Program-made: the position numbers and the translations under genes
Notes under the pieces: generated by a model
What the model saw: the letters and a program-made list of their open reading frames with translations, nothing else
The model's database searches: none
What the model was told of the DNA's origin: nothing
Shown: piece after piece, positions 21,218 through 31,310 of the stretch
Position numbering within the stretch: position 1 is the first letter of the stretch
Layout of the letters: every line of letters starts with the position of its first letter
NCBI RefSeq assembly: GCF_905171775.1
Contig: NC_053494.1
Coordinates: 120,743,528 to 120,807,527, forward strand
Reading direction: 5' to 3'
Length of the DNA: 64,000 nucleotides
Origin: Rana temporaria
Taxonomy: Eukaryota > Chordata > Amphibia > Anura > Ranidae

Positions 21218-22751
21218 AGTCTTGCCTGCCCACCCAGCACAGGTGGGCGCCAGGCTCAGCAGTTTCGCACAAATATGGTCGGACCACATAGAGGACCCAT
21301 GGACTCTTTCTACAATAAAGTATGGCCACAGATGGAACTTTATAGGGGTGTTGCCTCACACTACCTTCCAACCCACCAAGATACCGTCTTCCCTAGACAA
21401 AAGGAAACTGCTCACTCAATACATTTTAGAACTAGTTCAGAAAAGGGCTATCGTGGAAGTTCCTTCGCACCAAAGAGGCAGGGGATTTTATTCCCCTCTC
21501 TTTCTGGTGCGAAAGAAATCAGGGGACCTTCGGCCCGTGCTGGACCTCAAGCGGCTCAACAGAAGGATTCAGATAGAGGCCTTCAAAATGGAGAGTCTCC
21601 AGTCCATCCTCCTGGCAGTGAATCTCGGGGACTGGATGCTGTCGATCGACCTGTCAGACGCCTACCTCCACGTGCCAATACATCCCGCATACCAGAAGTT
21701 TCTGCGCTTTTCCATCGGCCAACATCACTACCAATTCCGATGTCTACCATTCGGGATCTCTTCGGCTCCCAGGACGTTCACAAAGGTTATGCTTCCCCTC
21801 ATAGCATTCCTCAGAGAGAAGGGGCTGCGGGTGCATCATTACCTGGACGATATCTTGCTCTTGGCAACAAATCGGGAGACCCTTCTCCTCCAGCGAGAGA
21901 TCCTAATCTCGACCCTCCAAAAGTTTGGCTGGTTAATCAACTGGCGAAAGAGCAGCCTTCAGCCATCACAGTCCATGGTTTACCTGGGGGCAGAATTGGA
22001 CACGAAACAGAACAGGGTACAACTGCCCTTAGAGAAGGTGAATCCCTTAGTCCGGAAAGTGCGGAATCTATTGTCCTCCAGTCTCACGTCTTCCAGAACC
22101 TGCCTAAGTATGCTGGGCTCGATGTCATTCACCATACCCATGGTACAATGGTCCCAATGGCGCATGAGAACCCTGCAGAACACCTTTCTCAGGCATTGGG
22201 ACGGAGCATCAATGCACCAACCCATCAGCATCCCCAGTCATGTAAGACACTCCCTTCTGTGGTGGACTTGCCCTTCCAACCTCAGAAGATTCAGGCCCAT
22301 AGCTCCTCCGGAACCGGAGATAGTGACATCCGATGCCAGCGAGAGAGGTTGGGGGGCTCACTACCTGGATCAGACAGCCCAGGGTCACTGGCACTTCCCT
22401 GCTCGGGGGACAGTCTCAAATATACTGGAGCTCCGAGCGGCATTCCAGGCCCTCTTAGCCTTTGCGCCTCTTCTACAGGGGAAGAGCGTCCTAATTCGGA
22501 TGGACAACAGGGTGGCGGTAGCCTACATCCAGAGGCAGGGCGGTACCCGAAGCCTCACTCTTCTGGAGGAAGTTCGCCCCATAATGGAGTGGTCCCAGAT
22601 ACATCTTCTGGACCTGAGAGCAGTCTATGTCCCAGCAGCACAGAATACGCTAGCCGACTTTCTGAGCAGGGAACTTCTATCCAACAACGAGTGGTCCTTG
22701 AACCCCCGGGAGTTCTCCGTTCTGACGGAAACCTGGGGGTTCCGGAGATAG
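21006..22751 (+). CDS. DIRS ORF2: reverse transcriptase and RNase H
   Basis: The frame overlaps the end of gag by about 210 bases and probably starts translation within it; no ATG start is obvious. Reverse transcriptase motifs run in order: SPLFLVRKKSGDLRPVLDLK, LSIDLSDAYLHVPI (first catalytic Asp near 21648), FRCLPFGISSAP, YLDD at 21840-21851, and YLGAELD. RNase H follows with TSDASERGWGAH, ILELRA, IRMDNRVAVAYI and ADFLSR. The enzyme copies the element RNA into DNA and removes RNA from the hybrid. The frame stops at 22749-22751, while the methyltransferase-like domain expected in the same protein continues in the -1 frame from 22739, so a frameshift in the GGGGG run at 22735-22739 has probably split one original gene. 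Confidence 0.93.
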   Translation: MGNRGLFPPTEDPSLREVLPSGVICLRGTGRPDPIAPVKSSGENGDLTAHPLREGKSPRPPLQGTSRSPFEVLPAHPAQVGARLSSFAQIWSDHIEDPWTLSTIKYGHRWNFIGVLPHTTFQPTKIPSSLDKRKLLTQYILELVQKRAIVEVPSHQRGRGFYSPLFLVRKKSGDLRPVLDLKRLNRRIQIEAFKMESLQSILLAVNLGDWMLSIDLSDAYLHVPIHPAYQKFLRFSIGQHHYQFRCLPFGISSAPRTFTKVMLPLIAFLREKGLRVHHYLDDILLLATNRETLLLQREILISTLQKFGWLINWRKSSLQPSQSMVYLGAELDTKQNRVQLPLEKVNPLVRKVRNLLSSSLTSSRTCLSMLGSMSFTIPMVQWSQWRMRTLQNTFLRHWDGASMHQPISIPSHVRHSLLWWTCPSNLRRFRPIAPPEPEIVTSDASERGWGAHYLDQTAQGHWHFPARGTVSNILELRAAFQALLAFAPLLQGKSVLIRMDNRVAVAYIQRQGGTRSLTLLEEVRPIMEWSQIHLLDLRAVYVPAAQNTLADFLSRELLSNNEWSLNPREFSVLTETWGFRR

Positions 22752-23110
22752 ACCTGGCAGCAACACCAGCGAATGCCAAGTGTTCAAGATTCCTTTCCAG
22801 GGTACCCTTTCCAACAGCAGAGGGGACAGATTGCCTCCTTCACCCATGGGACTTCAGTTTGGGGTACATCTTCCCCCCAACTCCTCTAATAGCGAGGTTT
22901 CTATCTCGGCTCCGAAGGTCGTCGGCCACAGTAATCACAGTGGTACCATTCTGGCCGAGGAGACCGTGGTTTACGACGCTCCTACAGCTCAATACCCGAC
23001 CTCCAATCCACCTTCCAGTTACAACGGATCTCCTACTCCAAGGTCGGTCTCTCCATCCAGCCCCAGACAGGCTCCACCTGACAGCCTGGAGGTTGAGAGG
23101 GCTAGACTAA
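22739..23110 (+). pseudogene. DIRS methyltransferase-like domain, frameshifted from ORF2
   Basis: In the frame one base back from RNase H the sequence reads VPEIDLAATPANAKC, then FLSRVPFPTAEGTDCLLHPW, YIFPPTPLIARFL, PFWPRRPWF and HPAPDRLHLTAWRLRG. This is the pattern I know for the region after RNase H in vertebrate DIRS elements, usually called the MT domain. It ends at a stop at 23108-23110. Upstream of 22739 the same frame is only a shadow of reverse transcriptase. Its biochemical role in DIRS is not settled. Confidence 0.8.
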
Positions 23111-23492
23111 GGGAACAAGGATGTTCCCAGGCGGTTATAACAACCTTAATGCAAGCCAGGAAATCCTCCACGAACACCATTTATACCAAGATTTGGGAAA
23201 AATTCGCCCAGTTGGCGCAACTCAAAGGTTGGAACCCCGTCTCACCCGATCCTTACCAGATCCTGGAGTTCCTGCAAACAGGAATTGACAAGGGCCTAAA
23301 TTCAAGCACCCTAAAGGTACAGATCTCCGCTCTGTCCGCCAAAACTGGCACCAGGTGGGCCTTGCATCCTTTGATCATCCAGTTCATAAAGGCATGCGTA
23401 AAGATCAGACCACCCAGAAGACCGTCCTTCCCATCCTGGGATCTTTCGGTGGTCCTCGAGGCGTTCTCCAATCCACCCTTCTTCCCACTTAA
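22996..23492 (+). pseudogene. DIRS tyrosine recombinase, N-terminal half
   Basis: Frame 1 overlaps the MT domain and becomes convincing at PDSLEVERARLREQGCSQAV, then TIYTKIWEKFAQL, PYQILEFLQTGIDKGL and STLKVQISALS. This is the SAM-like core-binding half of a tyrosine recombinase. The exact start codon is unclear (open frame from 22780). It is cut at TTAA (23489-23492) by a MITE; the coding sequence resumes at 23973. Confidence 0.85.
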
Positions 23493-23970
23493 AGCGGATG
23501 TGCCACGGGAACAAAATATTAAAAGTCAGCAGCTACAAATACTGCAGCTGCTGACTTTTAATATTAGGACACTTACCTGTCCTGGAGTCCAGCGCCGATC
23601 GCAGCAGAGCACGAGCGATCGCTCGTCACTCTGCTGCTCCCCCCGCCATCCACGCTGAGGGAACCAGGAAGTGAAGCGCTGCGGCTTCACTGCCCGGTTC
23701 CCTACGGCGCATGCGCGAGTCGCGCTGCGCCCGCCGATTGGCTCACACGCTGTGTGCTGGGAGCCGAGTGTTCCCAGCACACAACGGGCGACAGACGGGA
23801 TGTGACGGAATGCCCGTCTTTCGCCCGTATCGTGTGGCCGGAAGTGGGTGCAAATACCTGTCTTTAGACAGGTGTCTGCACCCCCCTCCCCCCTGAAAGG
23901 TGTCAAAAGTGACACCGGAGGGGGGGAGGGTTCCGATCAGCGGGACTCCACTTTAGGGTGGAGGACCGCT
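23493..23970. mobile_element. TTAA MITE inserted in the DIRS recombinase gene
   Basis: The 478-bp element is flanked by TTAA at 23489-23492 and 23971-23974, with ends AGCGGATGTGCCAC and GGGTGGAGGACCGCT. A perfect hairpin with stem 'attaaaagtcagcagct' lies near 23517-23565. The interior is GC-rich and resembles other TTAA MITEs in the window. Insertion splits the recombinase frame exactly at the TTAA, without loss of sequence. Confidence 0.93.
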
Positions 23971-23972
23971 TT

Positions 23973-24596
23973 AACTCGATTTCTCTATGGGATCTAACCT
24001 TAAAGTTATCCTTCCTCATTGCCATTGCCTCGGCAAGGAGAGTGTCGGAGTTGCAAGCTCTCATGTCTAAGGAGCCATACCTGATTTTTCATCCCGACAG
24101 GGTGATTCTGAGACCATCAGACCGTTTCCTGCCCAAAGTTACTTCGGCCTTCCATTACAACCAGGACATCGTCTTACCATGCCTTTCTAACGAGAATGGC
24201 GAACCTCATGCCTTGGACATTAAATCTACAATTTCCAAATATCTGTCGGCTACTACCCATCTTCGATCAACAGACGCCCTCCTGATTATACCTCACGGAG
24301 CCAGGCGAGGCCAGGCGGCCACTTCCCGCACCATCGCCTCTTGGCTGGTCAGGGCTATTGAAAAGGCGTATTCCACTCAGCAGATGGAGATCCCGGAAGG
24401 CGTCAGGGCACACTCAACCAGGGCAGTGGCAACCTCTTGGGCAGCATATTGTGGTGTTTCTTCGGAAACTATATGCAGAGCAGCAACCTGGTCTTCCAGG
24501 CATACCTTTATCTCCCACTACAGGGTGGACGCCGCTCTCTTGGCTACGGCCGAATTTGGCAGATCTGTCATCAGGGCCAATTCTTCTGCTCTCTAG
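23973..24596 (+). pseudogene. DIRS tyrosine recombinase, catalytic half
   Basis: The frame continues directly from 23492 once the MITE and one TTAA are disregarded. Catalytic residues of the tyrosine recombinase family are visible: Arg in ASARRVSEL (codon 24039), His and Arg in AHSTRA (codons 24411 and 24420) and the nucleophile Tyr in ISHYRV (codon 24519). The enzyme would join the circular DNA copy to the genome. It ends at TAG 24594-24596, followed at once by AATAAA (24599-24604). All catalytic residues are kept, so the only obvious lesion in this gene is the MITE. Confidence 0.92.
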
Positions 24597-24598
24597 GG

Positions 24599-24604
24599 AA
24601 TAAA
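24599..24604 (+). terminator. AATAAA polyadenylation signal of the DIRS element
   Basis: The hexamer lies three bases after the recombinase stop codon. Its use is inferred. Confidence 0.45.
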
Positions 24605-24644
24605 ATACTTTTGCATTGAACCCGCCCGACTAGCGAGTTATTTC

Positions 24645-24743
24645 CCAGTGTGTGCTGCCATGAATGCGTCAGGAAAACGGAAAATTGTATACTCACCTTT
24701 CCGTAATTTTCCTTTCCTGACGCATCTTCATGGCAGCACACAG
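24645..24743 (+). repeat. DIRS internal complementary region
   Basis: The first part ('cagtgtgtgctgccatgaat' to 'gcgtcaggaaaa') is the complement of the left terminus. The rest ('cggaaaattgtatactcacc' to 'cttcatggcagcacac') is the complement of the right terminus including its extension to about 24925. The two ends are thus written side by side, as required for circle formation in the DIRS1 model. Confidence 0.93.
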
Positions 24744-24780
24744 CTGCCCACCCTGTTGTTCAATGATGATGATATTTACG

Positions 24781-24928
24781 GAGAATGATGCCGGGTGTCT
24801 CCCCTTCGAATTTATAGCTAACCAATCCTGTCAGGTTGTGGGGGCGGAGTCACAACCCAGTGTGTGCTGCCATGAAGATGCGTCAGGAAAGGAAAATTAC
24901 GGAAAGGTGAGTATACAATTTTCCGTTT
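24781..24928 (+). repeat. DIRS right inverted terminal repeat and terminal extension
   Basis: 24781-24888 is the inverted copy of the left terminal repeat. 24889-24925 is an extension ('ggaaaattacgg' to 'acaattttccg') found again only in the internal complementary region. Confidence 0.93.
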
Positions 24929-25280
24929 TTTTTAAGCAAAATCTGTACTATTTTTTGTTTTTTTAGTTCACTATACTTCAACGGAGAAGCTACAGAAAAG
25001 CATATAATGCATTTTTGTGGCAATTTGTGTTTTTTAATCTGCCCAACAACAAATTGGCCCAAAAAAAATGCAAATCGCCGCAAAATTCCTTTTCTTTCTA
25101 AGGTTGTTATTCGATTAATCGAAACAATAATCGGCCAACTAATCGATTATGAAAATAATCATTAGTTGCAGCCCTACATCATAGATCATACTTGTTCTGG
25201 GTTAGCATTGCAATTGTATTAGCATGACAGCCAGCAATGGTAGCTTGCATATTTTTTTTAAGTGTAGACTTACTTTAGGC

Positions 25281-26188
25281 CACAGGTGTCAAACACAAGG
25301 CCCGTGGGCCGAATCCGGCCCTCCAGGCCATTTCATGTGGCCCTCGCACCTCTTCAGCTGCAGGAGAGCTCCAGACCTACTCTGGTCCTCCTCCAGACCC
25401 TTATGCCGGGTACACACGATCATTTTTCGGGTTGCAAAAAACAAAGTTTTTCAGCCTCTAGAAAAAACTAATTTTTTTTCAACTTCATCATTAAAACGAC
25501 GTTGCCTACACACGATAGTCAAAAAAAAATGCTCCAGCAAAGCACGGTGACGTACTACACGTATGACGGAACTATAAAGGGGAAGTTCCATGCGGATGAC
25601 GCAACCCTTGGGGCTGCTTTTGCTGATTTTGTGTTAGTAAATAACGATTCACGCTTTTCTGTCTGTTACAGCGTGATGAATGTGCTTACTCCATTACGAA
25701 CGGTAGTTTTACCAGAACGAGCGCTCTCGTCTCATAACTTGCTTCTGAGCATGCGCAGGTTTTTCACGTCGTTAAAGCCCACACACGATAATTTTTTACA
25801 GCCCGAAAAAATAGAGCATGTTCGAATTTTTTTTTTGTCGTTTTTCAAAACCCGAAAAATGCTCTGAAGCCCACACGATCGATTTAAATGACATTTTAAA
25901 AAAAACGTAGTTTTTTACAACCCGAAAAAATACCGTGTGTACGTGGCATTACTTTCTGCTTTCAAGCACTGTATCCAGCTTCTTCCCAGCAGCAGCATAA
26001 GGAAAGGGGGGTGCATTGTGATGTAAGGGAGAGTGGGGGACTCAACTTCTGATGGTAGGGTAGCTCTTGACCTCTAATATATGGGGAGGGGATGCGCTGG
26101 ACATCTAATCTTACAGATACAACCAGCCCTTTTGAGGGCAATCATAATTCTGATGCGGCCCGCGATGAAATTGAGTTTGACACCCCTG
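25281..26188. mobile_element. Non-autonomous hAT element with nested MITE
   Basis: The 8-bp duplication CTTTAGGC (25273-25280, 26189-26196) flanks ends CACAGGTGTCAAACACAAGG and GAGTTTGACACCCCTG. Text such as 'ggcccgtgggccgaatccgg' and 'tgcggcccgcgatgaa' is typical of hAT MITEs in vertebrates. The left end has two extra bases (CA) before the usual CAGG. Confidence 0.88.
25401..25951. mobile_element. MITE with TACACACGATC termini, copy 2
   Basis: Left end 'atgccgggtacacacgatc', right end 'ccgtgtgtacgtggcat'. The core carries 'tttttcgggttg', 'aaaacgacgttg' and their complements, unlike copy 1 but like the copy at 37971. It sits inside the hAT element at 25281-26188. A 121-codon frame here is composition only. 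Confidence 0.8.
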
Positions 26189-26288
26189 CTTTAGGCTATC
26201 CATAGATGAACGTGTCAGATGGCTGACCACTCTATGGATCAATCTACTAGCAGGTTATAGATATTGTGATATGTGGCAATTTCAGCTG

Positions 26289-26559
26289 TAAGAGCCGGTT
26301 CACACTGGGGCAGCACGACTTGCTGAGTGATTCGGCAAGGCGGTCTGCCCACGACTTCAGAGGTGACTTGCAAAATGAGTTCCGTATTGAAGTCAATGCA
26401 AGTCGCCCTGAAGTCGTCCTAAAGTAGTACAGGAACCTTTTTCTAAGTCGGAGCGATTTGAGTCGCTCCTATTAGAACTTTTCTATTGTACAGAACGGAG
26501 TGTGACTTGTCAGGTGGCTAAGTCGCCTGATGAGTCGCGCCTGTGTGAACCGGCTCTTA
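26289..26559. mobile_element. MITE with AGAGCCGGTTCACAC termini
   Basis: Ends 'aagagccggttcacactg' and 'gtgtgaaccggctctta' are inverted repeats. The interior includes 'aagtcggagcgatttg', as in the copy at 45-356. Confidence 0.85.
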
Positions 26560-28011
26560 CTCTTCTCACCACTCCCCATTCCATTAGAAATGGATCGCTA
26601 AACAAATTTACATTTGTGATTATTGACTGTTTTACACTGCAATAGTGTTGAGGCTGTCTGGACCATACCTGCATGTCCTACCACACTCCTGTACCTATGG
26701 GTTGCCTTGTACTGCAAAGTGGCTTTGCCTTTAGTAAATAACCCCCAATGTTTCCCAGAAACTACAGTTCAAACTACCAATGGCTCACTGCCTATTCTAA
26801 AAGTCTTTACAGCCCTTGACATCAAATTTCATGGCAGCCTATTGATTGAAACGGCTTCCCCAGTAATGTCTTTAGGTTTCCTGCGCTAGGAGTTTTTAAC
26901 CTTTTTTTATTTTTTTTAGGTATGTGAATGTAAGTGCACTGGTACGGTCTGGTCTGTCTGAATACAGAACAGAATCAAGTAAGAATCTGCAATAAAGCTA
27001 GATCACACTGTTGTGTTGCGTTAGCAAACGTACATCGGTGTGCCTTGTGTTAAAGGGGTTAACACATCATATCGCAACACCCCCAAAAAAGGTGCAACAC
27101 ATGTCCATTGACAAGTGCGTTGAGGAATCATTCGGAATGACCATCAATGCATCGCACCATAGTGCATAACGCACATTACCACAATGGAATGGTGTGAGTG
27201 GGGTGTAAGAAAAGCCTTACAATGTGCATCGTTCACCTGAAGGAGATTGCTTTTCTTTCTCAACAAAATAAGATTTAATTAATGGAGATTCATGACTGTG
27301 CTTGTGATTTGCCAAATATGCTATTTGGAATGATCTTCTGTAAGTCACAGGAAGGTTAAAAGTTGAAATCCTGTGAATTAGGTCACAGTAGACAAACCTT
27401 GCCAAATTTTAATTGCCCTGGAAAAAATGTCAGGGAATCCCTTACTTAGCATACAGTGGAAGTGGGTATGTTAGATTCTATAATTCTGATCATTTGCTTT
27501 GCCAGCAATACAGAAAAGCAACACTGAATGTTTGCCAATTATGACACAGACATCCTGTTTGTTTGTTTTGTTCTTTTTATTATACCAGGCTATTCCTCAA
27601 TCCATAGTTTGGCATAGGAGGAAGCAACACATAATGTGGTAGTTCCTTACACAACAAGCATTCTTTTATAGCCATGTTATAGCATCCAGTCATATCAATG
27701 TTATGTGATAGGTTCCCGTTTCTTCAATAAGAACCAGTATACCGCGTCATCTGATACTGCACCTGGTGCCATGCGTTTACTTATTGTCATATTGGCATAT
27801 TGTATTTTTTGAGATGTGATTTACTTTATTTTTTTATAAATGTTCCAGTAAGTATTTACATCTATATGCTATCAATGGGAACTGTTGTCTCGATTAAATG
27901 GGCATACCCTAATTCAAAAACAGCTGATCTGTGGTGTTGTAGATGACAACCTTGTTAATGTGCAAAATGTGACACCGTAATTATTATACACGCAGTTTAC
28001 GCAGCACTTTT
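26560..28011. other. Intron without a recognisable gene
   Basis: A mixture of unique-looking sequence (about 27210-27950) and decayed repeat text (for example 'gcgttagcaaacgtac' near 27020). No open frame here resembles a protein I know. Confidence 0.35.
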
Positions 28012-28130
28012 CAATGTAGAGGGGGGGGCAGCACAAGTACAGTACAGTACAATACAGAAGGTACAGGAGGGCCCTGCTTGTAGAGCTTACATTCTAAGAG
28101 GGGGGGGGGGGGTGGTACAAAAGGTTAATA
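28012..28130. repeat. Fragment of a dispersed frog repeat with poly-G runs
   Basis: The phrase 'gagggccctgcttgtagag' and 'cttacattctaagagg' matches a widely dispersed vertebrate repeat as I recall it. Two G-runs of 8 and 12 bases are present and may be prone to assembly error. Confidence 0.4.
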
Positions 28131-28544
28131 GCTACAGAGAATGTTTTGATGGGGATGGCTCTGGGCTAGTTTTTAGGTGGGTGTGGGATAGGCTTCCCTG
28201 ATATACTGGTTATCTGACCCCTTTGACAATAGAGTGAAGTAAAGTAATGCAATCTACACAGGAGGATGATTTGTCTATCTCACCACATTCCCAGCTTTTC
28301 AGCAGTGGCTATAAACGGTGCATCTGTCATGGTCTATTGCTACTCTGTTGTTTCAAGCAATGATCACAAATTTGGTGTATTGCTTGCAGTGATTCTCCAT
28401 ACGTTCCATGCAAGTTAGTGTCTTTCTTACACTGACATTGTTCTCAGTCCAGAAGGTGTCATTGCAGGTTGTACCTTTTTGTAGATTTGTATTTTTTTTT
28501 ATTTCATGTATTTTAATGGCTACATAAATGTATATACAGTGTGA

Positions 28545-28970
28545 GGCCCGGATTCACAGACAGCGGCGCACATTTATGCCGCCGTAGCGTATCTCCTGTA
28601 CGCTACGCCGACGCAGTGCAGAGAGACAAGCACTGAATTCACAAAGCCAGTGCTCCCAAAACTGCGCTGGGTTTCCTAGGCGTAAGCCGGCGTAGGTGGA
28701 AGTGGGCGTGAGCCATGCAAATGAGGTGTGACCCCATGCAAATGATGGGCCGAGTGCCAGACATATACGTATAACGAACGGCGCATGCGCCGCCCCGTGG
28801 ACGCATCCCAGTGCGCATGCTCAGAATCACGTCGAACTACTCCCTAAGATACATCGGATCACTGCCTACGGCGTGAACGTAACCTACGCTCAGCCATATT
28901 CACGTCAAACGTAAACTACGTAAAATACGCCGGCTTGTGTTCCCTGGTGCAGCCCTTTGCATGGATGCTG
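28545..28970. repeat. Truncated element of the GGCCCGGATTCAC family
   Basis: Starts 'ggcccggattcacagac' and runs through 'cgccgtagcgtatctcc' and 'gggcgtgagccatgcaaatg', matching the complete copy at 46467-47176. It stops without its right terminus, where Penelope-like sequence begins. Confidence 0.75.
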
Positions 28971-28983
28971 CTGAGTTACATCT

Positions 28984-31310
28984 CCTTTATGGGGCATAAC
29001 TTTGGTCAAAATTATTAACACCTCCCTTTTTATTTTTGTTAGAATCTTCGACTAAAATGGCTCGATCCATATTCCCAACTGTTTGGATATCACCTGCAAT
29101 ATGATACTTAGTATATCCCTTTTGGAGGAATCGGTCTGCTAATACATTGGCTTGTGTATGATAATCAGACTCAAGGGTGCAATTTCGCCGCAGGCGTATA
29201 AATTACCCCTTGGGGATGTTATATAGCCATGAGTGGTGGTGACAGCTATCCAATGGTATACACCCATTTCTGTCAGTGGGTTTAAAAAAATTCCTAGTTT
29301 TAAAAAAGTCACCTTGTCTGAAAATCTCCAAATCCAGGAATGCCATGCATGAAGCATCGGCATTCCAGGATAAGCGTATGTTTTTAGTGTTCTGGTTCAA
29401 CCTGGACATAAACATCTGAAGACTAATGAGATCCCCCTCCCAGATCATAATCAGATCGTCAATATATCTTTGGTAGCATACAAGTTGTACCGGTCTGTCA
29501 CCAAAAATGTTCTCCTCCTCCCATGAATACATTTGCGACACTCGGCGCAAAACCGGCGCCCATGGCGACCCCGAGTGTCTGCAAATAGAATTTCCCATCA
29601 TGACAGAAGTAATTTTTGGTCGAACAAAATTCTAAAGATTTCATGAGGAAAGTTTTTTTAAGAGGAACTGGTAAGTCTGATCTATCCATAGCCCATTTGA
29701 CTGATATGAGAGCACCAATAATGGTGTATAGTGAGCTGACATCAGCTGTAACCAGAAGACTATTTTCTTTACAGGGAGTGTTTTCCAAAATTTGGATGAT
29801 ATGTTTAGTGTCTTTAAGATACGCTTTGGTGGTAGATACTAAAGGTTTTAAGAAAATGGTCAATGTACTGACCTAATCTGGCAGAGACAGAATCGATGCC
29901 ATTGACAATCGGTCTGCCTGGAGGGGACTGAGAGTCCTTATGTATTTTGGGTAAAAAATACACCATTGGTCTCCTGCAGACACTAGGGTCTAAATACAAT
30001 GCCTCCTTTTTAGTGAGAACTCCATCTGTTTTACCAGAGGTAATTAACACTTGTAGTTCACTTTTAAAATGGAGGACAGGGTCATGACCTAAAACCTGGT
30101 AAGTATTCGTATCCGACAATAATCGTTCCATTTCCTCTTTATAGTATATTTCACTCATGATCACAAGTAAGTCCTCCCCCCTTGTCAGCGGGCGGATTAC
30201 TACATCTTTGTTTTTTTTCCAATGTGCTAATACCTCTTTTTAGATATGAGGGATCCCCCACTTTCTTTTTGTCTCCAAAATCGCTAATGACCATATTTTT
30301 GAAGACCTCAATGTGTCTATGATGATTTTTGGGAGGGTTGAAAACAGACTTATTAGCCAGGTTCGAATGGATCTTTGGTGAGGCGTTAAGGGCTCCTTGG
30401 GTGGATCTTTAACCAGGTCTAGAAAGAAATTTTTTTTTAATATTGAGAGTTCTGATGAACTTTGCCTTTAACTTTATCAAGGACCTTCAATTCATCTTCA
30501 GACAATACTGTGCCACTGATATTATAAATGCCTGCGCCTAGTGGTATTTTACCCTTTTTTGATCTTCCTCCTCGTCTCCCTCTCTTTCCCTTCTTTTGCC
30601 CCCCCCCCCTGTTTGTTTCCAGTTGGAGTGTTGCCCCAGGGGACTTGCCATTGGGACTGAGGATTCCCTAAAAAAAAAACACCCTGATGTGTTTCATCAT
30701 TATAAAGAGGTGTGAATCTATTGTAGGTGGATGTAGTTTCTCTGTCATGTTGATACTCATATTCCCTAGGATGTTGGGTATAATTGTTATGACAATAATT
30801 ACCCCTATTAGGCCATTTATTAGGTGTTTTGCCTCTGTAGGGGCATGGAGGAACCCAATAGTCTTCGTTCTATAACCCAAATTGTGGGGAGGGGGATAAT
30901 AATGATGATTCCCTCTGTCATTCCCTCATCTCATGGGTCCCCCTTTACCTCTGTTGGTGGGTTGTGTATAGGGCCTAGGATGAGCTCCCTGGGAAGATAG
31001 GGGATGGGGATATGCAACTGGAGTGCTAGGATGTGGTCTATTAGAGATATGTTCCGCATAGCAGAACATGTAAACAACATAAAGAGAGGCCTTAAAACCC
31101 ATAATGTGTCTAATCACTTTTAAATGTTTCATGACAGAGATCTGAAATGCCTCAAGTTTTGGGGCTTAGAAAAGGTGACCAAACATTGGAGGGGAGGGAA
31201 TTATATTACCGTAGATAATTAAGTCAACGGGAATGTCTGTGGATGCATGAGACCAAAGTTTCCGTGCCTAGGGGGTTAAATGATGAGTTTGATCTCAACT
31301 GTTTTATATC
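28984..31310 (-). pseudogene. Penelope-like (Neptune-type) reverse transcriptase, decayed
   Basis: Reading the minus strand from about 30580 downwards: GIYNISGTVLSEDELKVLDK (N-terminal motif), then after frameshifts YFLPKIHKDSQSPPGRPIV, GQYIDHFLKTF, LVTADVSSLYTII, LGVAMGAGFAPSVAN, QRYIDDLIMIW, FLDLEIF, DSCHHHSWLYNIPKG, then in another frame FIRLRRNCTLESDYHTQANV and DRFLQKGYTKYHIA. This is the Penelope-like order, related to telomerase reverse transcriptase. At least three frame changes and stop codons are present. The protein runs out near 28984 with a stop and no GIY-YIG endonuclease follows. The basic and proline-rich leader lies around 30550-31130. It is a dead copy. Confidence 0.88.

Larger units (their letters stand above)
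18841..24928 (+). mobile_element. DIRS1-like tyrosine-recombinase retrotransposon, nearly full length
   Basis: About 6.1 kb including a 482-bp MITE insertion. In order it has a left inverted terminal repeat, a leader with probable short introns, gag, reverse transcriptase/RNase H, a methyltransferase-like domain, tyrosine recombinase, an internal complementary region and a right inverted terminal repeat. This order defines the DIRS1 group, which integrates through a circular intermediate using a tyrosine recombinase and makes no target duplication. The insertion lies between T-runs in the host hAT element. At least two lesions, a frameshift after RNase H and a MITE inside the recombinase, make this copy non-autonomous. 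Confidence 0.93.
18470..25176. mobile_element. hAT-type element hosting a DIRS retrotransposon
   Basis: The 8-bp direct repeat CATCATAG at 18462-18469 and 25177-25184 flanks ends TAGGGCCGAAACAACTAATC and ATTAGTTGCAGCCCTA. Next to the ends are repeated 'aatcgatta' motifs in both orientations. The hAT part is only about 600 bp and non-coding; everything between about 18841 and 24928 is a later DIRS insertion. Confidence 0.93.

Noticed and set aside
21275..22738. Long plus-strand frame preceding the methyltransferase-like domain
   Set aside because: It overlaps reverse transcriptase and RNase H in another register and shows no motif until 22739; only the last part is real.
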